Shown here: piece after piece, positions 37,975-49,299 of the stretch
How positions within the stretch are numbered: position 1 is the stretch's first letter
Layout: every line of letters begins with the position of its first letter
Program-made: the position numbers and the translations under genes
Notes under the pieces: generated by a model
Seen by the model: the letters and a program-made list of their open reading frames with translations, nothing else
What the model was told of the DNA's origin: nothing
Databases searched by the model: none
Assembly: GCF_000001735.4 (NCBI RefSeq)
Contig: NC_003071.7
Coordinates: forward strand, 1,499,001-1,563,000
Source: Arabidopsis thaliana
Lineage: Eukaryota; Streptophyta; Magnoliopsida; Brassicales; Brassicaceae
Length of the DNA stretch: 64,000 bases
Direction of reading: 5' to 3'

Positions 37975-38504
37975 TCATATATTGAGAATACATATGCCAT
38001 GAAATATTATATAGTGAGGACTAGAAATAGGAGAACTATCTTGATGAGAACTAGCCAGGAGGCCTAGACAACAACACTCAACTCCACCATCCCAACTTTT
38101 CAGACATTTCCCTTCTTCATATCCTTCATGTAAGCATGTTGCATTGCATTCTGGTGTGCTATAACATTTCATCTCACACTGTTTGATTCCTCTGAATTGC
38201 CCTATTTGATTCATATATCAACAGTAAAAAAATAGTCAATAGAACATTTAAAGATTTTTATTGCCCCCACATAATTTTTTTTCTTCTTCTTTGCATCTAC
38301 TATTTACTATTTAGACTCAAGTGGATTTCCACCAAAAAAAAGACTCAAGTGGCAAAACTATCATTTTCTTAAGATAATCTATGAAAAAAATGAGATAATT
38401 ACTTATAAACAGATAAATTTTTTACCTGAAATCATGGGAATATAGATGAAAGTCAACATCATCAATGAAAGTATTATAAGAGATGACATTTTTGTGATGG
38501 CCAT
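37975..38504 (-). CDS. Defensin-like (DEFL) secreted cysteine-rich peptide
   Basis: Two exons, 38504-38426 and 38201-37975, join in phase to 101 residues. Exon 1 is a signal peptide (MAITKMSSLIILSLMMLTFI) ending at an AG|GTAA donor. Exon 2 carries eight cysteines in a defensin-like order (QCEMKC, ECNATC, KC, ECCC). The intron position right after the signal peptide is typical of plant DEFL genes. The tail after the last cysteine is longer than usual (about 32 residues). It corresponds to the DEFL gene At2g04425. Antimicrobial or signalling roles are known for the family; none is shown for this member. Confidence 0.8.
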
Positions 38505-38509
38505 TAGAT

Positions 38510-40000
38510 GTTTCTTGAGAATACACCAAGTTTTTTTTATCGGAAAATATAGTTAGATTCAAAAGAAAGAAAAACCTAGAAAAAGTAATCAAAATCAGTG
38601 TTAAGAATCCGTAATAAGAGGACATCTCTTGTCTTCTTTAAAAAAAATATTCAACATTTTTTTATGAAGTTTAATATTATATTTAGGATTTACCTTTCTT
38701 TTTGGTCAAAATATTGATGATTTACCTTTTGGTTTTATAATATTTCTATTATTCATTTTAATGGTTTTGACTAGAATTGAATAAATTAACATCATATGAA
38801 CCATTCAAACTCACTTTAATAGATCTTCCATAACATGAAAGAATTTATCAATAATCTTCCATGATATATTTTTTTAATATATCTTCCATATTAATATATT
38901 ATATAGTAAATAATATTTAGCAAATATTTTATTTAATAGTTTTTTACATGATAATTTTAGTCATATGGTTTCATCATCTAGTTGCGTTCCCCCTTTGGTA
39001 TTATGTTTTTTTTTTTAAAGTAGAATTCCGCAAATACCGATTTTATGATACCGCTGTTTTTGGTCTATTTAAAAAAAAAATACAAAATAAGATATCTTAA
39101 AAATGGTGTTTGTCAAATAAAACATTGTTTATACCGCATTTATAAACAGTCTTAAAAAGTTTTTTAATTAAAGTGTTAATAAAGTATCATAGATTTTTGA
39201 ACAACTTTTCCCTTTATAATATTTTTGAAATATGATATCAAAAAAATGCTGTTTGTCAAATATAATTTTGTTTTGTTTCATTAAGTATAATCATATGTCA
39301 GTTTGGTACAAAACCAAATCAAATTGGAGACAAAAGACCGAAACAATTTCGGTTCTAACAAAAACCAGATTTGAATTTTGGTACACAACCAAATCAAATG
39401 GAAACAAAATACTTGGTATAAAACCAGAATTTTGGTTTGGTATAAAAATTGGAAACAATAGACCGAAACAATTTCGGTTCTAATAAAAAACCAGAATCGA
39501 GATCACTGCAAACCGAACCAATGTAATCCTCTTCGGTTCCAATTTTTAAAGTCACCGTGCTTTTTCGTCATTGTCTGAGAGGAAGAACTGTTCCGTTGAC
39601 GGAGCTTGATGGCCCAACCACCGAATCGTCATTTCTCAATAGAAAAACCCTTTCTTTGTGATTGCTTCGTTCCACGAAATTGTAAGCCAAAGGAACATTC
39701 ATCGATCCATAATCAATATGCACTTGCTTCTAACCTCGTTGACTTCTTCTTCTTCAACCTTTTTGTTACTCGATTACCAATTCATTGCCTGGAAATTCTT
39801 GAATCCTATCAAAGTCTTCTCCTTTGATTTGTATAATAAACCTAAAGTGTCTCACAGATACGATAACTCAGTTTCCTCTTAAGGTCTTTCTTCTCTCTTA
39901 CTAACATTTACTTTTGGGTTCTGTTTTGATTGATTGAAGCGACATGGGTTTGACAAAAAACTTTGCTTTTCTTGTGTTTTGTTGTCAAAGATACTGTAGC
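38510..40000. promoter_or_regulatory. AT-rich gap and NUDT5 upstream region
   Basis: 38.5-39.3 kb is AT-rich with nothing recognisable. 39.32-39.55 kb holds imperfect tandem copies of an element with ACCAAATCAAAT and GACCGAAACAATTTCGGTT. At 39585-39620 the block CTGTTCCGTTGACGGAGC...ATGGCCCAACC is shared with the NUDT6 upstream region (44370). A leader exon and intron likely precede the ATG at 40001. Confidence 0.55.
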
Positions 40001-42027
40001 ATGGACGGTGAAGCTTTTGAAATCTCATTACTTGATGGAGAAGAAGACAGATTTGGAGGTACTGTGGTGAACTTGATGGAAGTGGAATCCATGACTATTG
40101 GTGATTTTGATTCAAAGCTTGATGTTTCACTTAAGGCTTGGAAGGATCAGGTATTAAAAAGATTCAATCTTTCCAAATTTCTTTAAAATGGTCGTCTTTG
40201 AATCATTGCTGCTAATCTCAAACAGTTTTTAAGATATAGACCTCTGGATTTAAACATTGTGATAGTGTCTTTTTGTTTCTGTCAAAATGTTATTGGTTTT
40301 TTTTGTTTTGCTTCATTGACATGAATTTCTATTGCTAATGACTGACTTTGGCCTTTTGGGATAGGGGAAGAAGGGGATTTGGATAAAGCTGCCTAGTGAG
40401 CTATCTAGTCTTGTTGATACTGCAATTAAGGTTAGAAGATGTTATGGATAGAATTTTTGTTTAGGATTGATTCTTGTTCAGCTTTGGTGATCAAATTATG
40501 TTTGGTGATTTTGTTAGAAAGGGTTTACATACCACCATGCCGAGAATGAGTATGTGATGCTTACATTTTGGCTTCCAGAGCCACCTAGCACTCTTCCTTG
40601 CAATGCTTCTCATCGTATTGGGATCGGTGCTTTTGTCCTAAACAAGAACGGAGAGGTAACAAGACAATTCTTATGTATTTCAAGTCCATCACTTTGAATG
40701 TAAATGGTCTGAAAGAGAGTCAAATTGTTAAAAATAGAGAGAATAGAAAACATTTTAGGCTTGAGATATATCAGTAGAGTCAATTAGGTAAACATTTTTG
40801 GCTTTAGATATCAATAGTAACTGGACAAATATTCTGTTTAGTGTATAGGTCTGCATTTTCTCTACATGAACATGATGTGTATTTATTGCCGACTCTAGTT
40901 TTGGTCTCTGGTACAACAAGAGCTGAAACTTACATTTGATTGAACATTAATGAATTTTTTTCCATTTCTAGATGCTTGTGGTTCAGGAGAATAGTGGATA
41001 TTTCAAAGATAAAAATGTCTGGAAGGTGCCTACCGGTACTATTAAAGAGGTAAGTTTATTGGATCTTGGCACATCTTTTTATGTGTGTGTGTAATTTTAT
41101 CGATTAGGTCACTACTTTGGTAAAATACAAGTTAATGAATGCTAAACTTCATAGAGGTGTGGCTCCTTGAGCATGTAAACTTGATATAGAGATATTGTCA
41201 CACATTGATTCCAATGATAAGGCTTGATGGTATCAACCACAAGTTATTAGCACTGTACAAGAGTCATTGATTTGGGTATGTTTTTGCACTTACCTTTGAT
41301 ATCTTGGCCAACTGAATATATCAAATCCACAGGGTGAGAGTATCTGGGCTGGAGCAGTTAGGGAAGTGAAAGAAGAAACTGATGTACGTATCCGTCTTCA
41401 AACCCTGACAAACATATATATCTCTTGGGTTTTATATTGATACTGTAATCTAAACTCCGTGTTTTCCTTTTGTCTTTTGCTTCAGATTGATGCAGAGTTT
41501 GTAGAAGTCTTGTCTTTCATGTAACAAAACATCTCTTCATCCTTTCTTTATAAGTTATCCATTGATCGATTTCATCTTGACATCGTATTGTTGGTGTCTC
41601 GCAGGGAAAGTCACCAAGCAGTGTGGCAAAGAAAAACGGATATATTTTTCGTCTGCGAGTTGGAAGCAAGAACTTTTGAAATCCAGAAACAAGATTCTGA
41701 GATCCATGCTGCTAAGGTAAAACATGTTACATATCTTGTGATGAATCTCAATTAGTTTACTGAAGATCTTTTAACAGCCTAGCTCTCTTGTTGTGGGTTT
41801 CTCAGTGGATGCCGGTTGAGGAATACGTAAACCAACCCTATCACAACAAGGAGGGGAACGAGATGTTCAAGTTAATAGCTAACATCTGCTTAAAAAGGTC
41901 GCGGGAGAAGTACACGGGCTTCGTTCTTACTACGAATTCAGCCAAAAAGAGCCTTTACTGCAGCGTCGATCACGCCAACCTCCTGAAGGAAACAGCTGAC
42001 CAAGCCTCCACCTCTCTCTCTGACTAG
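40001..42027 (+). CDS. NUDT5: Nudix hydrolase 5
   Basis: Eight exons (40001-40150, 40365-40430, 40518-40655, 40972-41049, 41333-41383, 41486-41520, 41605-41716, 41806-42027) join to 283 residues. The N-terminal pre-domain is the type found in the plant NUDT2/5/6/7/8/10 group. The Nudix box is formed across exons 4 and 5: G, then E, then REVKEETDI. The catalytic glutamates are present, but the consensus G of EExGU is D here (ETDI against ETGI in the NUDT6 copy). The family hydrolyses NADH or ADP-ribose; I cannot state the activity of this one. First of a tandem array. Confidence 0.93.
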
Positions 42028-42522
42028 TCGGAAAGTGTTTCTGCTTCTTTGTTTCACGTCTTGTGTATTCAATTAAAGTTCACCAGTCTTGTGTGTCCAA
42101 AGACTGGAGACTTGCCATTAGTAATTCACCATGGTTTCCTTCTAAATAAAATGTACTGAAGAAGAAACATTTGCTTGCGAACGGCTTTTGAGAAAGGCTT
42201 TGTTTTGGTTGATTTAATTCTGTTTTAGTTCTCTCTAGTGACATTTATGACGATTTTTTTCCTTTGATACTTCATAGTTTATTCTCACTTTCTCAGCTGT
42301 ATTGAAGACTAAAGAGAAATCTCTAAACCATTGATTGTTGTTTACTAAAGAAAGAAGAAAATGGTTTATGGAAAACTATCTAGACTTTCTTTGTTTACGT
42401 TTTCTTTGTGAGACTCTCAAAATCTCAATCCAAGAAATTCATAGTTGTTCTCTTTGGGATTTGGTTTTCTTGTTCTTGTCTTTTAAGTTGTGATAAAGAG
42501 AGTTTTCCTTAGATACTGCAGC
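42028..42522. other. NUDT5 3' UTR and upstream region of the second Nudix copy
   Basis: Non-coding. Contains the likely NUDT5 3' UTR (ATAAAATG near 42147) and a T-rich leader for the next copy. Confidence 0.6.
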
Positions 42523-43729
42523 ATGGACAGTGAAGCACAACAGATCTCTTTACTTATTGGAAAAGAAGATAGATACGGCCGTGTTGAAGTAAACCTGATG
42601 GAAGTTGAACCCATGAATGCTGAAGATTTTAATGCAAAGCTTGACGTTTCATTTAAGGCATGGAAGGATCAGGTATTAAAGATTTAATCCTTTGCAATGT
42701 TCCTTTGATATGGTTTTCTTTGAACATGAGTTTCTAGTGTCAGTGAATGACTTTTGTGGACATGGACTTCCAGGGGAAAAAAGGAATTTGGATAAAGCTT
42801 CCTTGTGAGCTTTCGAGTCTTGTTGACATTGCAATGAAGGTAATTAAGAAGATGTTATGTTTGTGATTTGGTAGTTTTGTTTTTTGATTGATTCTTGTTC
42901 AGCTTTAGTGATCGAATCGGATTCTATTTTGGTGATTTTACAGAAAGGGTTTACGTACCACCATGCCGAGAATGAATATGCGGTGCTTAGTTCTTGGATC
43001 TCCGACTTGCCTAACACTATTCCTGCCAATGCTTCTCATCGTATTGGCATCGGTGCTCTTGTCCTAAACAAGAACAGAGAGGTAACAATACATTACTACT
43101 ACTTCATATTTCTCCTGGCTTAGCTGTTTGGTGTATCAGTATTGATTTTCACTACGTTATGTTTATATATTGCTGAGTCTTGCTTTATTCTCTGGTACAA
43201 CAAGACCTGAACCATACGTTAGATTGAACCTTGATGAACAAATTTCCATTTGCAGGTGCTTGCTGTTCAGGAGATCGATGGTGTTTTCAAAGATACCGGA
43301 CTGTGGAAGCTTCCTACCGGTGTTATTCAAGAGGTAAGTTTGATGTGATCTTGGCATATTTTTGAGTTTGGTATAGAGATATAGTCACACATTGATCTTA
43401 TTTTACAAATCCAAGGAGGGTTTTAGTTACTGCAGATCTTTTAACACTCAATTGTTGTCGGTTTTCTCAGTGGATGCCGATTGAGGTATACATAAACCAA
43501 CCTTTTATTCCAGAACAGAGAGAACTTCAGGTACATGGCTAACATCTGCTTGAAGAGGTCTCAAGAGAAGGAGTACTTAGGTTTCTCCAATGTCCTTACC
43601 AAGAATTCAACTGGTAAGGAGAGCTATCTTTACTGCAGCACCGACCACGCGTACTTTCTCAAAGGAAAGCCTGATCATAGTTCTACTTCACTCTTCACAA
43701 CTCTTTTGAGAAAGTGTTTCTCTATTTAA
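42523..43729 (+). pseudogene. Nudix pseudogene lacking the Nudix box
   Basis: Exons equivalent to NUDT5 exons 1-4 are intact (42523-42672, 42774-42839, 42944-43081, 43256-43333). Then the exons for the Nudix box and the following strand (exons 5-7) are missing, and an exon-8 equivalent starts at 43473. The fused intron carries pieces matching NUDT5 introns 4 and 7. Exon 8 also has a frameshift near 43526 (two bases fewer than expected between the GAACTT and AGGTACATGG parts), after which the original frame resumes to the stop at 43729. Without the Nudix box no hydrolase activity is expected. It matches At2g04440. Confidence 0.88.
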
Positions 43730-44709
43730 CCTAACCCTCTTTCTCCTTTTCTCCTGTAACCTAACTTGTTGTATAAGACTCTTAATTATTTTGTTTTTAA
43801 ATTTTTCTTTGGTCTGATATATATATATATTTTTTTTAAACCCTACAGTAACGAATTGATTGGTATATTTTAGAGTACAGAAAAAAATACATTTTTGACA
43901 GAAAACCAAACCAGTGGAAAACTAAACCTGATTAGACCGGAAAATTTCGGTCTTAATTTGGTTCTTAAACAGTCTTAGCAAAATCGAACCAATGTCTTCA
44001 AGATTGTGAAAATGCTGTGCTATACGACATTCGATCATTCCTTGATAGAGCCTCTACTATATGATATACAACATTGGATGTCCAAGCTTCCCTTCACGTC
44101 TCTAGACTTGTTCTAGAGGCGAGTCTATTTCCGATAACTTAATAAAATGGTAATTCAAAGACTACAACTACACTAATGTTTTGGTACATTAAATCATTTC
44201 TTCATATTATGGAAAAAATACATTTTGACAGAAAACCAGACTAGACCGAAAACATTTCGGTTTGACTTTAGCAAAATCGAACCAATGTCTTCAAGATTGT
44301 GAAAATGCAAGCAAGACCCAAATGTGCCTCTTTGGTTCCAAAGTCGCTCTGTAACTTAAGAGAGAGTGACTGTTCCGTTGACAGAGCAAAATGGCCCAAA
44401 CCTATTGAAAACCCCAAAACCCTTAGTTTGGAATCTCATCTCATTTTGCTTCTGTTCTTTTCCATGTAATTTCAACAAAGTTTGAAACTTTGTTTCTATA
44501 GCAACTCAATTACATGGAAATTCTTAAAAGTCTACTCTTTAAGTCGCCCTCTTGGCTGAAACTCTTAGCTTCTTGTTATAAAACCTGAAGTTCGAAATCA
44601 TTCCAATACCACAAATAACTCAACTTTCTTCAAGGTATGTCTCCTCTTACTCACATTTGATTTTGGGAACTTGGGTTTTCTTAGAATATGGATTGGTTCT
44701 TTTTGTAGC
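43730..44709. promoter_or_regulatory. NUDT6 upstream region with an internal duplication
   Basis: Two similar segments, about 43885-44015 and 44215-44310, share ATACATTTTTGACAGAAAACCA and AGCAAAATCGAACCAATGTC plus the following GATTGTGAAAATGC. Closer to the gene, 44368-44400 (CTGTTCCGTTGACAGAGC and ATGGCCCAAACC) matches the block upstream of NUDT5 and has a TTGAC W-box core. NUDT6 is known to respond to salicylic acid and pathogens, so this block is a reasonable regulatory candidate. Confidence 0.55.
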
Positions 44710-46319
44710 ATGGACAATGAAGATCAGGAGTCCCTTTTACTTCAAGGGGTTCCAGATAATTATGGAGGTGTTAAGGTGAACTTGACAGAACCAATGACTA
44801 TTGAGGATTTTGTCCCAAAGCTGAGAGCTTCACTTGTGTATTGGAGCAATCAGGTATTTCATTAATAGACCACTTCAGATTTGAGACTTAGAGAGACTCT
44901 TTAGAAGACACTTGTAGTCTAGTGGCAATGAGTTGAGACATGTATTTGCAGGGGACGAAGGGGATATGGTTAAAGCTTGCCGATGGGCTTGACAATCTTA
45001 TTGCACCTGCAAAAGCAGTAAGTAAGATGTTTATGTTTGTAACTATGGTTTTGGATTGGTTCTTGTTCAGCAATTTAGTTGGTAATTTGACAGGAAGGGT
45101 TTGTGTGCCACCATGCCGAGAGGGAATACACCATGCTTACATCTTGGATCGCTGATGTTCCTAGTACTCTTCCTGCCAATGCGTCTCATCGTATTGGAGT
45201 TGGTGCCTTTGTCCTAAACAAGAAGACCAAAGAGGTAACAACTCTTTACCGTCTTCTTTTCTTGGTCCATCTCTTTCAATCCCAATGGCTTGATAAAGAG
45301 TCAAAATCACTAGAAAAAGTGTAAGCATTTCTGGTGGAATGTAGCCAGTGACTGGACTAGAGAGGCCATTAAGGTCTTCTGTTTGTTCATTGCCTAGTAA
45401 GTATTTTGACCTCTGGAATGATGAGAACAGAACTTAACGAGATATTTCCATGTGAAGGTGCTTGTGGTCCAGGAGATTGATGGTCATTTCAAAGGTACAG
45501 GAGTGTGGAAACTGCCTACCGGTGTTGTTAAAGAGGTGAGCTTATGGGATTTTGGCACCTTGTTAAAAAACCTCTCGTTGTTTTGCTTATGATTTTGCAC
45601 TTCCCTCTGATATCATACCTAAGCCAAGTGACATTTCACAGGGTGAGAATATTTGGGAAGGAGCACTTAGGGAAGTGGAAGAAGAAACTGGTGTACGTAT
45701 CCAGTTTTTGGGTTTTCTATTGATGTAGTGTAATCTAATTCATGTTTTCTTATGGTCTTTTGCTTCAGATTAAGACAAAATTTGTAGAAGTCCTGGCTTT
45801 CAGGTAACAAGATTATCTTCATGCCATCTTTATTAAGTATCCATGAGTTCTTGATCTGTTTAACCTTGACTGCATTTTAATGTCCTCTCGCAGGGAAAGC
45901 CACCAAGCATTCTTGGAAATAAAAACGGATATATTTTTCCTCTGTGAGTTAGAACCAACCACTTTTGAAATCAAGAAACAAGACTCTGAGATCTTAGCTG
46001 CTAAGGTAAAACGTCTTGTATTGTATATCTTTTGATGAACCTGAACCAAGGATGGTTTTTTAACTGCTTAGATCTCTTGTTGTGGCTTTCTCAGTGGATG
46101 CCAATTGAAGAATACGTAAACCAACCCTGGAACCAGAAGAAAGAACTGTTTAGGTTCATGGCGAACATCTGCTTGAAGAGATTGCAGGAGATGGAATACA
46201 TGGGTTTCTCCAAAGTCCTTACTACGACTTCATCTGGGAAAGAGAGCTATCTTTACTGCAACACCGATCACGCCAACCTCCTCAACGCAACGCGTGGCCT
46301 AGCCTCCACCTCTGGTTGA
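44710..46319 (+). CDS. NUDT6: Nudix hydrolase 6 (NADH/ADP-ribose pyrophosphatase type)
   Basis: Eight exons (44710-44853, 44952-45017, 45094-45234, 45458-45535, 45642-45692, 45769-45803, 45894-46005, 46095-46319) join to 283 residues. The Nudix box is complete: G...E...REVEEETGI across exons 4 and 5. The N-terminal pre-domain and the ASHRIGVGAFVLN strand match the plant NUDT6/7 group. NUDT6 is reported as an NADH pyrophosphatase that modulates salicylic-acid defence signalling; it is cytosolic with no targeting peptide visible. All splice borders are canonical. It matches At2g04450. Confidence 0.95.
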
Positions 46320-46517
46320 AAAACCCTTCTTCAGAACGTGTTTATGTTTCGTTGTTTCATGTCCATTGTTCAATAAAAGCACCAGTCTCGTGTGTACAAC
46401 GATTGGAGACTTCTTTATGTAATTTACCATCATTTCCTCACTACAACTTCATATATAATATATTTCTTTGGCTACCAAAAAGAGGTATCCTTTTTATTCT
46501 AGTTTCAATAAGAGTGT

Positions 46518-46830
46518 GAACCCATAGATGCTGAGACATTTGCCAAAACTCTGAGTGATTCACTTAAGGCATGGAAGGATCAGGTATTAACAGAACACCT
46601 TAGATTCAAAGCCTTCCAATGTTTCTTTAATGTGGTCGTGTTTGAATGTCAAGTTTGATCCTAAATGAGAATCTCAAGCTAGCTGTTCTGGAGTCAAAGG
46701 TTATTGGTTTTGGTTTTCTCCATTGGTTTCTAATTCCAGTGACTGACTTTGGGACATGGATTTGCAGGGAAAAAGGGGAATTCGGATAAAGCTTCCTCTC
46801 AAGCTTTCAAATCTTGTTGACACTGTAATG
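46518..46830 (+). pseudogene. Nudix gene fragment (exons 1 and 2 only)
   Basis: 46518-46583 encodes EPIDAETFAKTLSDSLKAWK and ends at a GT donor. 46768-46830 encodes GKRGIRIKLPLKLSNLVDTV. Both match the start of the array members. Homology stops abruptly at about 46830, where unrelated repeat DNA begins. There is no initiating ATG in frame. This is a fourth, partial copy of the array. Confidence 0.88.
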
Positions 46831-47026
46831 GCCGTTTTATACCTCAACAAAAAGTTGACTTCTAATTTAACCTATAAGTTATCGTTGACCCGGCCAAATC
46901 GACTCATTGTTAACAATTCTTAACAGCTCTCCTAACAGCGTAACTAACAACTGTTTTCGTCCTTAAACCAACGATAACGGCTGTTAGGCCATGTTTTGTA
47001 ACGGCTGTTAGGAGCGTGGTATCTTA

Positions 47027-47270
47027 GCCAAAAACGTAAACCTGTGATTTTCCCGCCAAAAACGTAAATCCGTGATTTTTCCGCCAAAAACGTAAACACC
47101 GTAATTTTCCGGCCAAAAACGTAAATCCGTGATTTTCCTGCCAAAAATGTAAATCCGTGATTTTCCCGCCAAAAACGTAAACCCGAGATTTTCCCGCCAA
47201 AAACATAAACCCTTAATTTTCCCGCCAAAAAACGTAAACCCGTGATTTTCCCGCCAAAAACGTAAATCCG
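47027..47270. repeat. 28-bp minisatellite, about nine units
   Basis: Units of GCCAAAAACGTAAA followed by (T/C)CCGTGATTTTCCC repeat with small differences. The open minus-strand frames here only reflect the absence of stops in the repeat (GFTFLAGK-type peptides) and are not genes. Confidence 0.95.
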
Positions 47271-47366
47271 TAAAAAGTGGAATCCGTAAATATCCTAAGT
47301 TTGATGATAATGAATTAATAATGATAATTATTTATTATTTTTTATAATAATTAATTAAATTATTAC

Positions 47367-47388
47367 TTAAATGGGTTAACCCATTTAA
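47367..47388. repeat. 22-bp perfect palindrome
   Basis: The sequence is self-complementary and centred on GGGTTAACCC. Confidence 0.9.
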
Positions 47389-47405
47389 CAATTTAATCCA
47401 TCAAA

Positions 47406-47473
47406 TTAAATGAGTTATGGATTGACACAACCCATTTTGTTAAATGGGTTGTGTCAATCCATAACTCATTTAA
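47406..47473. repeat. Perfect hairpin, 32-bp arms with 4-bp loop
   Basis: Arms at 47406-47437 and 47442-47473 are exact reverse complements. Together with the palindrome before it and the TGACATCCCTA end at 47521-47531, this looks like one end of a non-autonomous hAT-type element or MITE. Confidence 0.9.
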
Positions 47474-47531
47474 CCCTAAACTTATTTGATTATGAGTTGA
47501 GTTGAGTTGGGTTACCCATTTTGACATCCCT

Positions 47532-48687
47532 ACTCGCGGTATACCCGAGCTAATTAATTTATAACTAAATTTAAGTTGTAATTGTTTTATTAATATTTTT
47601 TTGTTTGTTTTTAATTGTATTTTTATTGTTAATTATAGAATTTCACCCACTGTATACCGTCTCATATTAATATCGATCAAATTCCGTCTTACCGTCTAAC
47701 CACGTTCTGTATAATTATATAATTTTTTGTTTTCCTTTTTAAAATTATATAATTGTATTGTGACTATTAATTTTAGGATTTCACCCGTGTTATACACCTT
47801 GTATTAATATCGATCAAAATTCGTGTTATCAAGTAACATGTCGCGTAATTTTGTCTTTTGTTTTCTTTGTGAGCAGACAAAATCTTTTTAACTTAATTAT
47901 AATTGGCTAGAATTAAACAACGGAATAAATATAATCAAAATCGTAAGCATTATAATAGGAAACAACTTGATTGTCAAATATTTGTTTGTTATAACCGTAG
48001 ATACGATTGATATTTTCTTAAACTGATTTATTAAATGTTAGTTTTGTTTAGCTTTGTTGTAGGAGTAAAGGCAATAATAGAAACGTCCTACTAATTCAAT
48101 TTCGGGTCAAAAATTGAAAATAAAAATCGAGCTAATAGATGGTTAGCGTAGATGGTTATCATAACACATCTCATTTAACTTGTCTTATATAGGACTAAGA
48201 TATTTTGTGTGTGTTTTTAGACCAACCCGGAAGAATATATAATTGTACTAAGATATTTTGTGTGTATAACCCTTTTTCCATGACATGACCTGTGATTATG
48301 TTCATTTTTTGGTCATATGTGTTTTTTTAAAAACTTATTGGCCACTAAATATTTACATCACATATTTTTGCTTTCGTAAATATAAGAGCATGAACATGGG
48401 TGATATTTATATAGTATCATAAAGAATTTTTTAATATTATTTATAATATTTGTTTATTGTTTGAGATTTTTTATGATATTCTTAATAAATACGTTTGTAT
48501 TGGTGAGACCGGATTAAATATCATTAAAAAAAAAAAATTGCAAAATCAAAAATTCATATATCAAAACAATTATAAAAGACAATATTACAATTAAAAAACA
48601 TAGAATATACTAAACAAAATAAAAGGGATGCTCTTCACAGGAGGAGGTGAACAGATCGAGTTGGAAGATACGTTGAAGAGCCTCCAC
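47532..48687. other. AT-rich gap with an imperfect duplication
   Basis: ATTTCACCC with ATTAATATCGATCAAA occurs at about 47640 and 47776 in similar surroundings, suggesting an old tandem duplication of about 135 bp, possibly from a Helitron-like repeat. No gene is seen. Confidence 0.45.
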
Positions 48688-49263
48688 CTATTCCATAATT
48701 TGTTTGGAGTCCACCATCTTGAAATTCAGAAACTTCGTAGTTGAGAATCTTTGCCGTCCAGACTCATCAGTCTTGTACTTGTTCTCTAAAGCCAACCATA
48801 GTGTTTTGGAAGACTTGGATTTGTTGTAGAGGCCAAACCGATCGTGGACCAAGCGGTTCAGGATCAGACCTTTGCAACAATAGTCACCTTGAGCCCAAGT
48901 ATTCATACTTCCAACCGCATACACATTTGTGGTACCTTGCGGAACTGTTGGTGGATCCTCTGTGAGATACCTTTCCATGTTTATGCTGACCAAATAGTAG
49001 TGCATCTTGTCTTGCCACGTTTTGAACCCGGCTTTGCCATCAAACAAGTATAGCATCATCCCTTGGGAAGCAGAGGGTGGTATGGCAGTGTGGGTTGAAC
49101 CATTACTGAACAGATTTTGGCGCATGTTTTCCATACCAGAATCGTCGATCTGTGTCTTTTCAAGTTCTTTCGCAAGATGCAAAGCTATCTCATCTGGAGT
49201 CTCAAGAACTGTGGGGGTGTCAACGACCTCGCTGTTGGTGTTGATCCCAGTCCTTTTGTTCAC
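48688..49263 (-). pseudogene. Copia gag fragment
   Basis: A 191-codon minus-strand frame with the Copia gag pattern (LFDGKAGFKTWQDKMHYYL, then WAQGDYCCKGLILNRL, LWLALENKYK and FLNFKMVDSKQI). It stops where the gag would continue, so only the N-terminal part remains. It lies immediately left of an LTR-like region, the expected place for gag in a minus-strand element. Confidence 0.8.
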
Positions 49264-49299
49264 GGAAAAACTGATCTAATTAGTATATTAACCAAAAAA

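Noticed and set aside
38422-38625. 67-codon frame MSSYYGFLTLILITF as the signal exon of the defensin-like gene
   Set aside because: A different frame starting at 38504 gives a better signal peptide and joins in phase to the cysteine exon at a GT donor.
47024-47228. Open minus-strand frames encoding GFTFLAGK-type repeats
   Set aside because: They arise from a 28-bp minisatellite without stops; no start context, domain or conservation.
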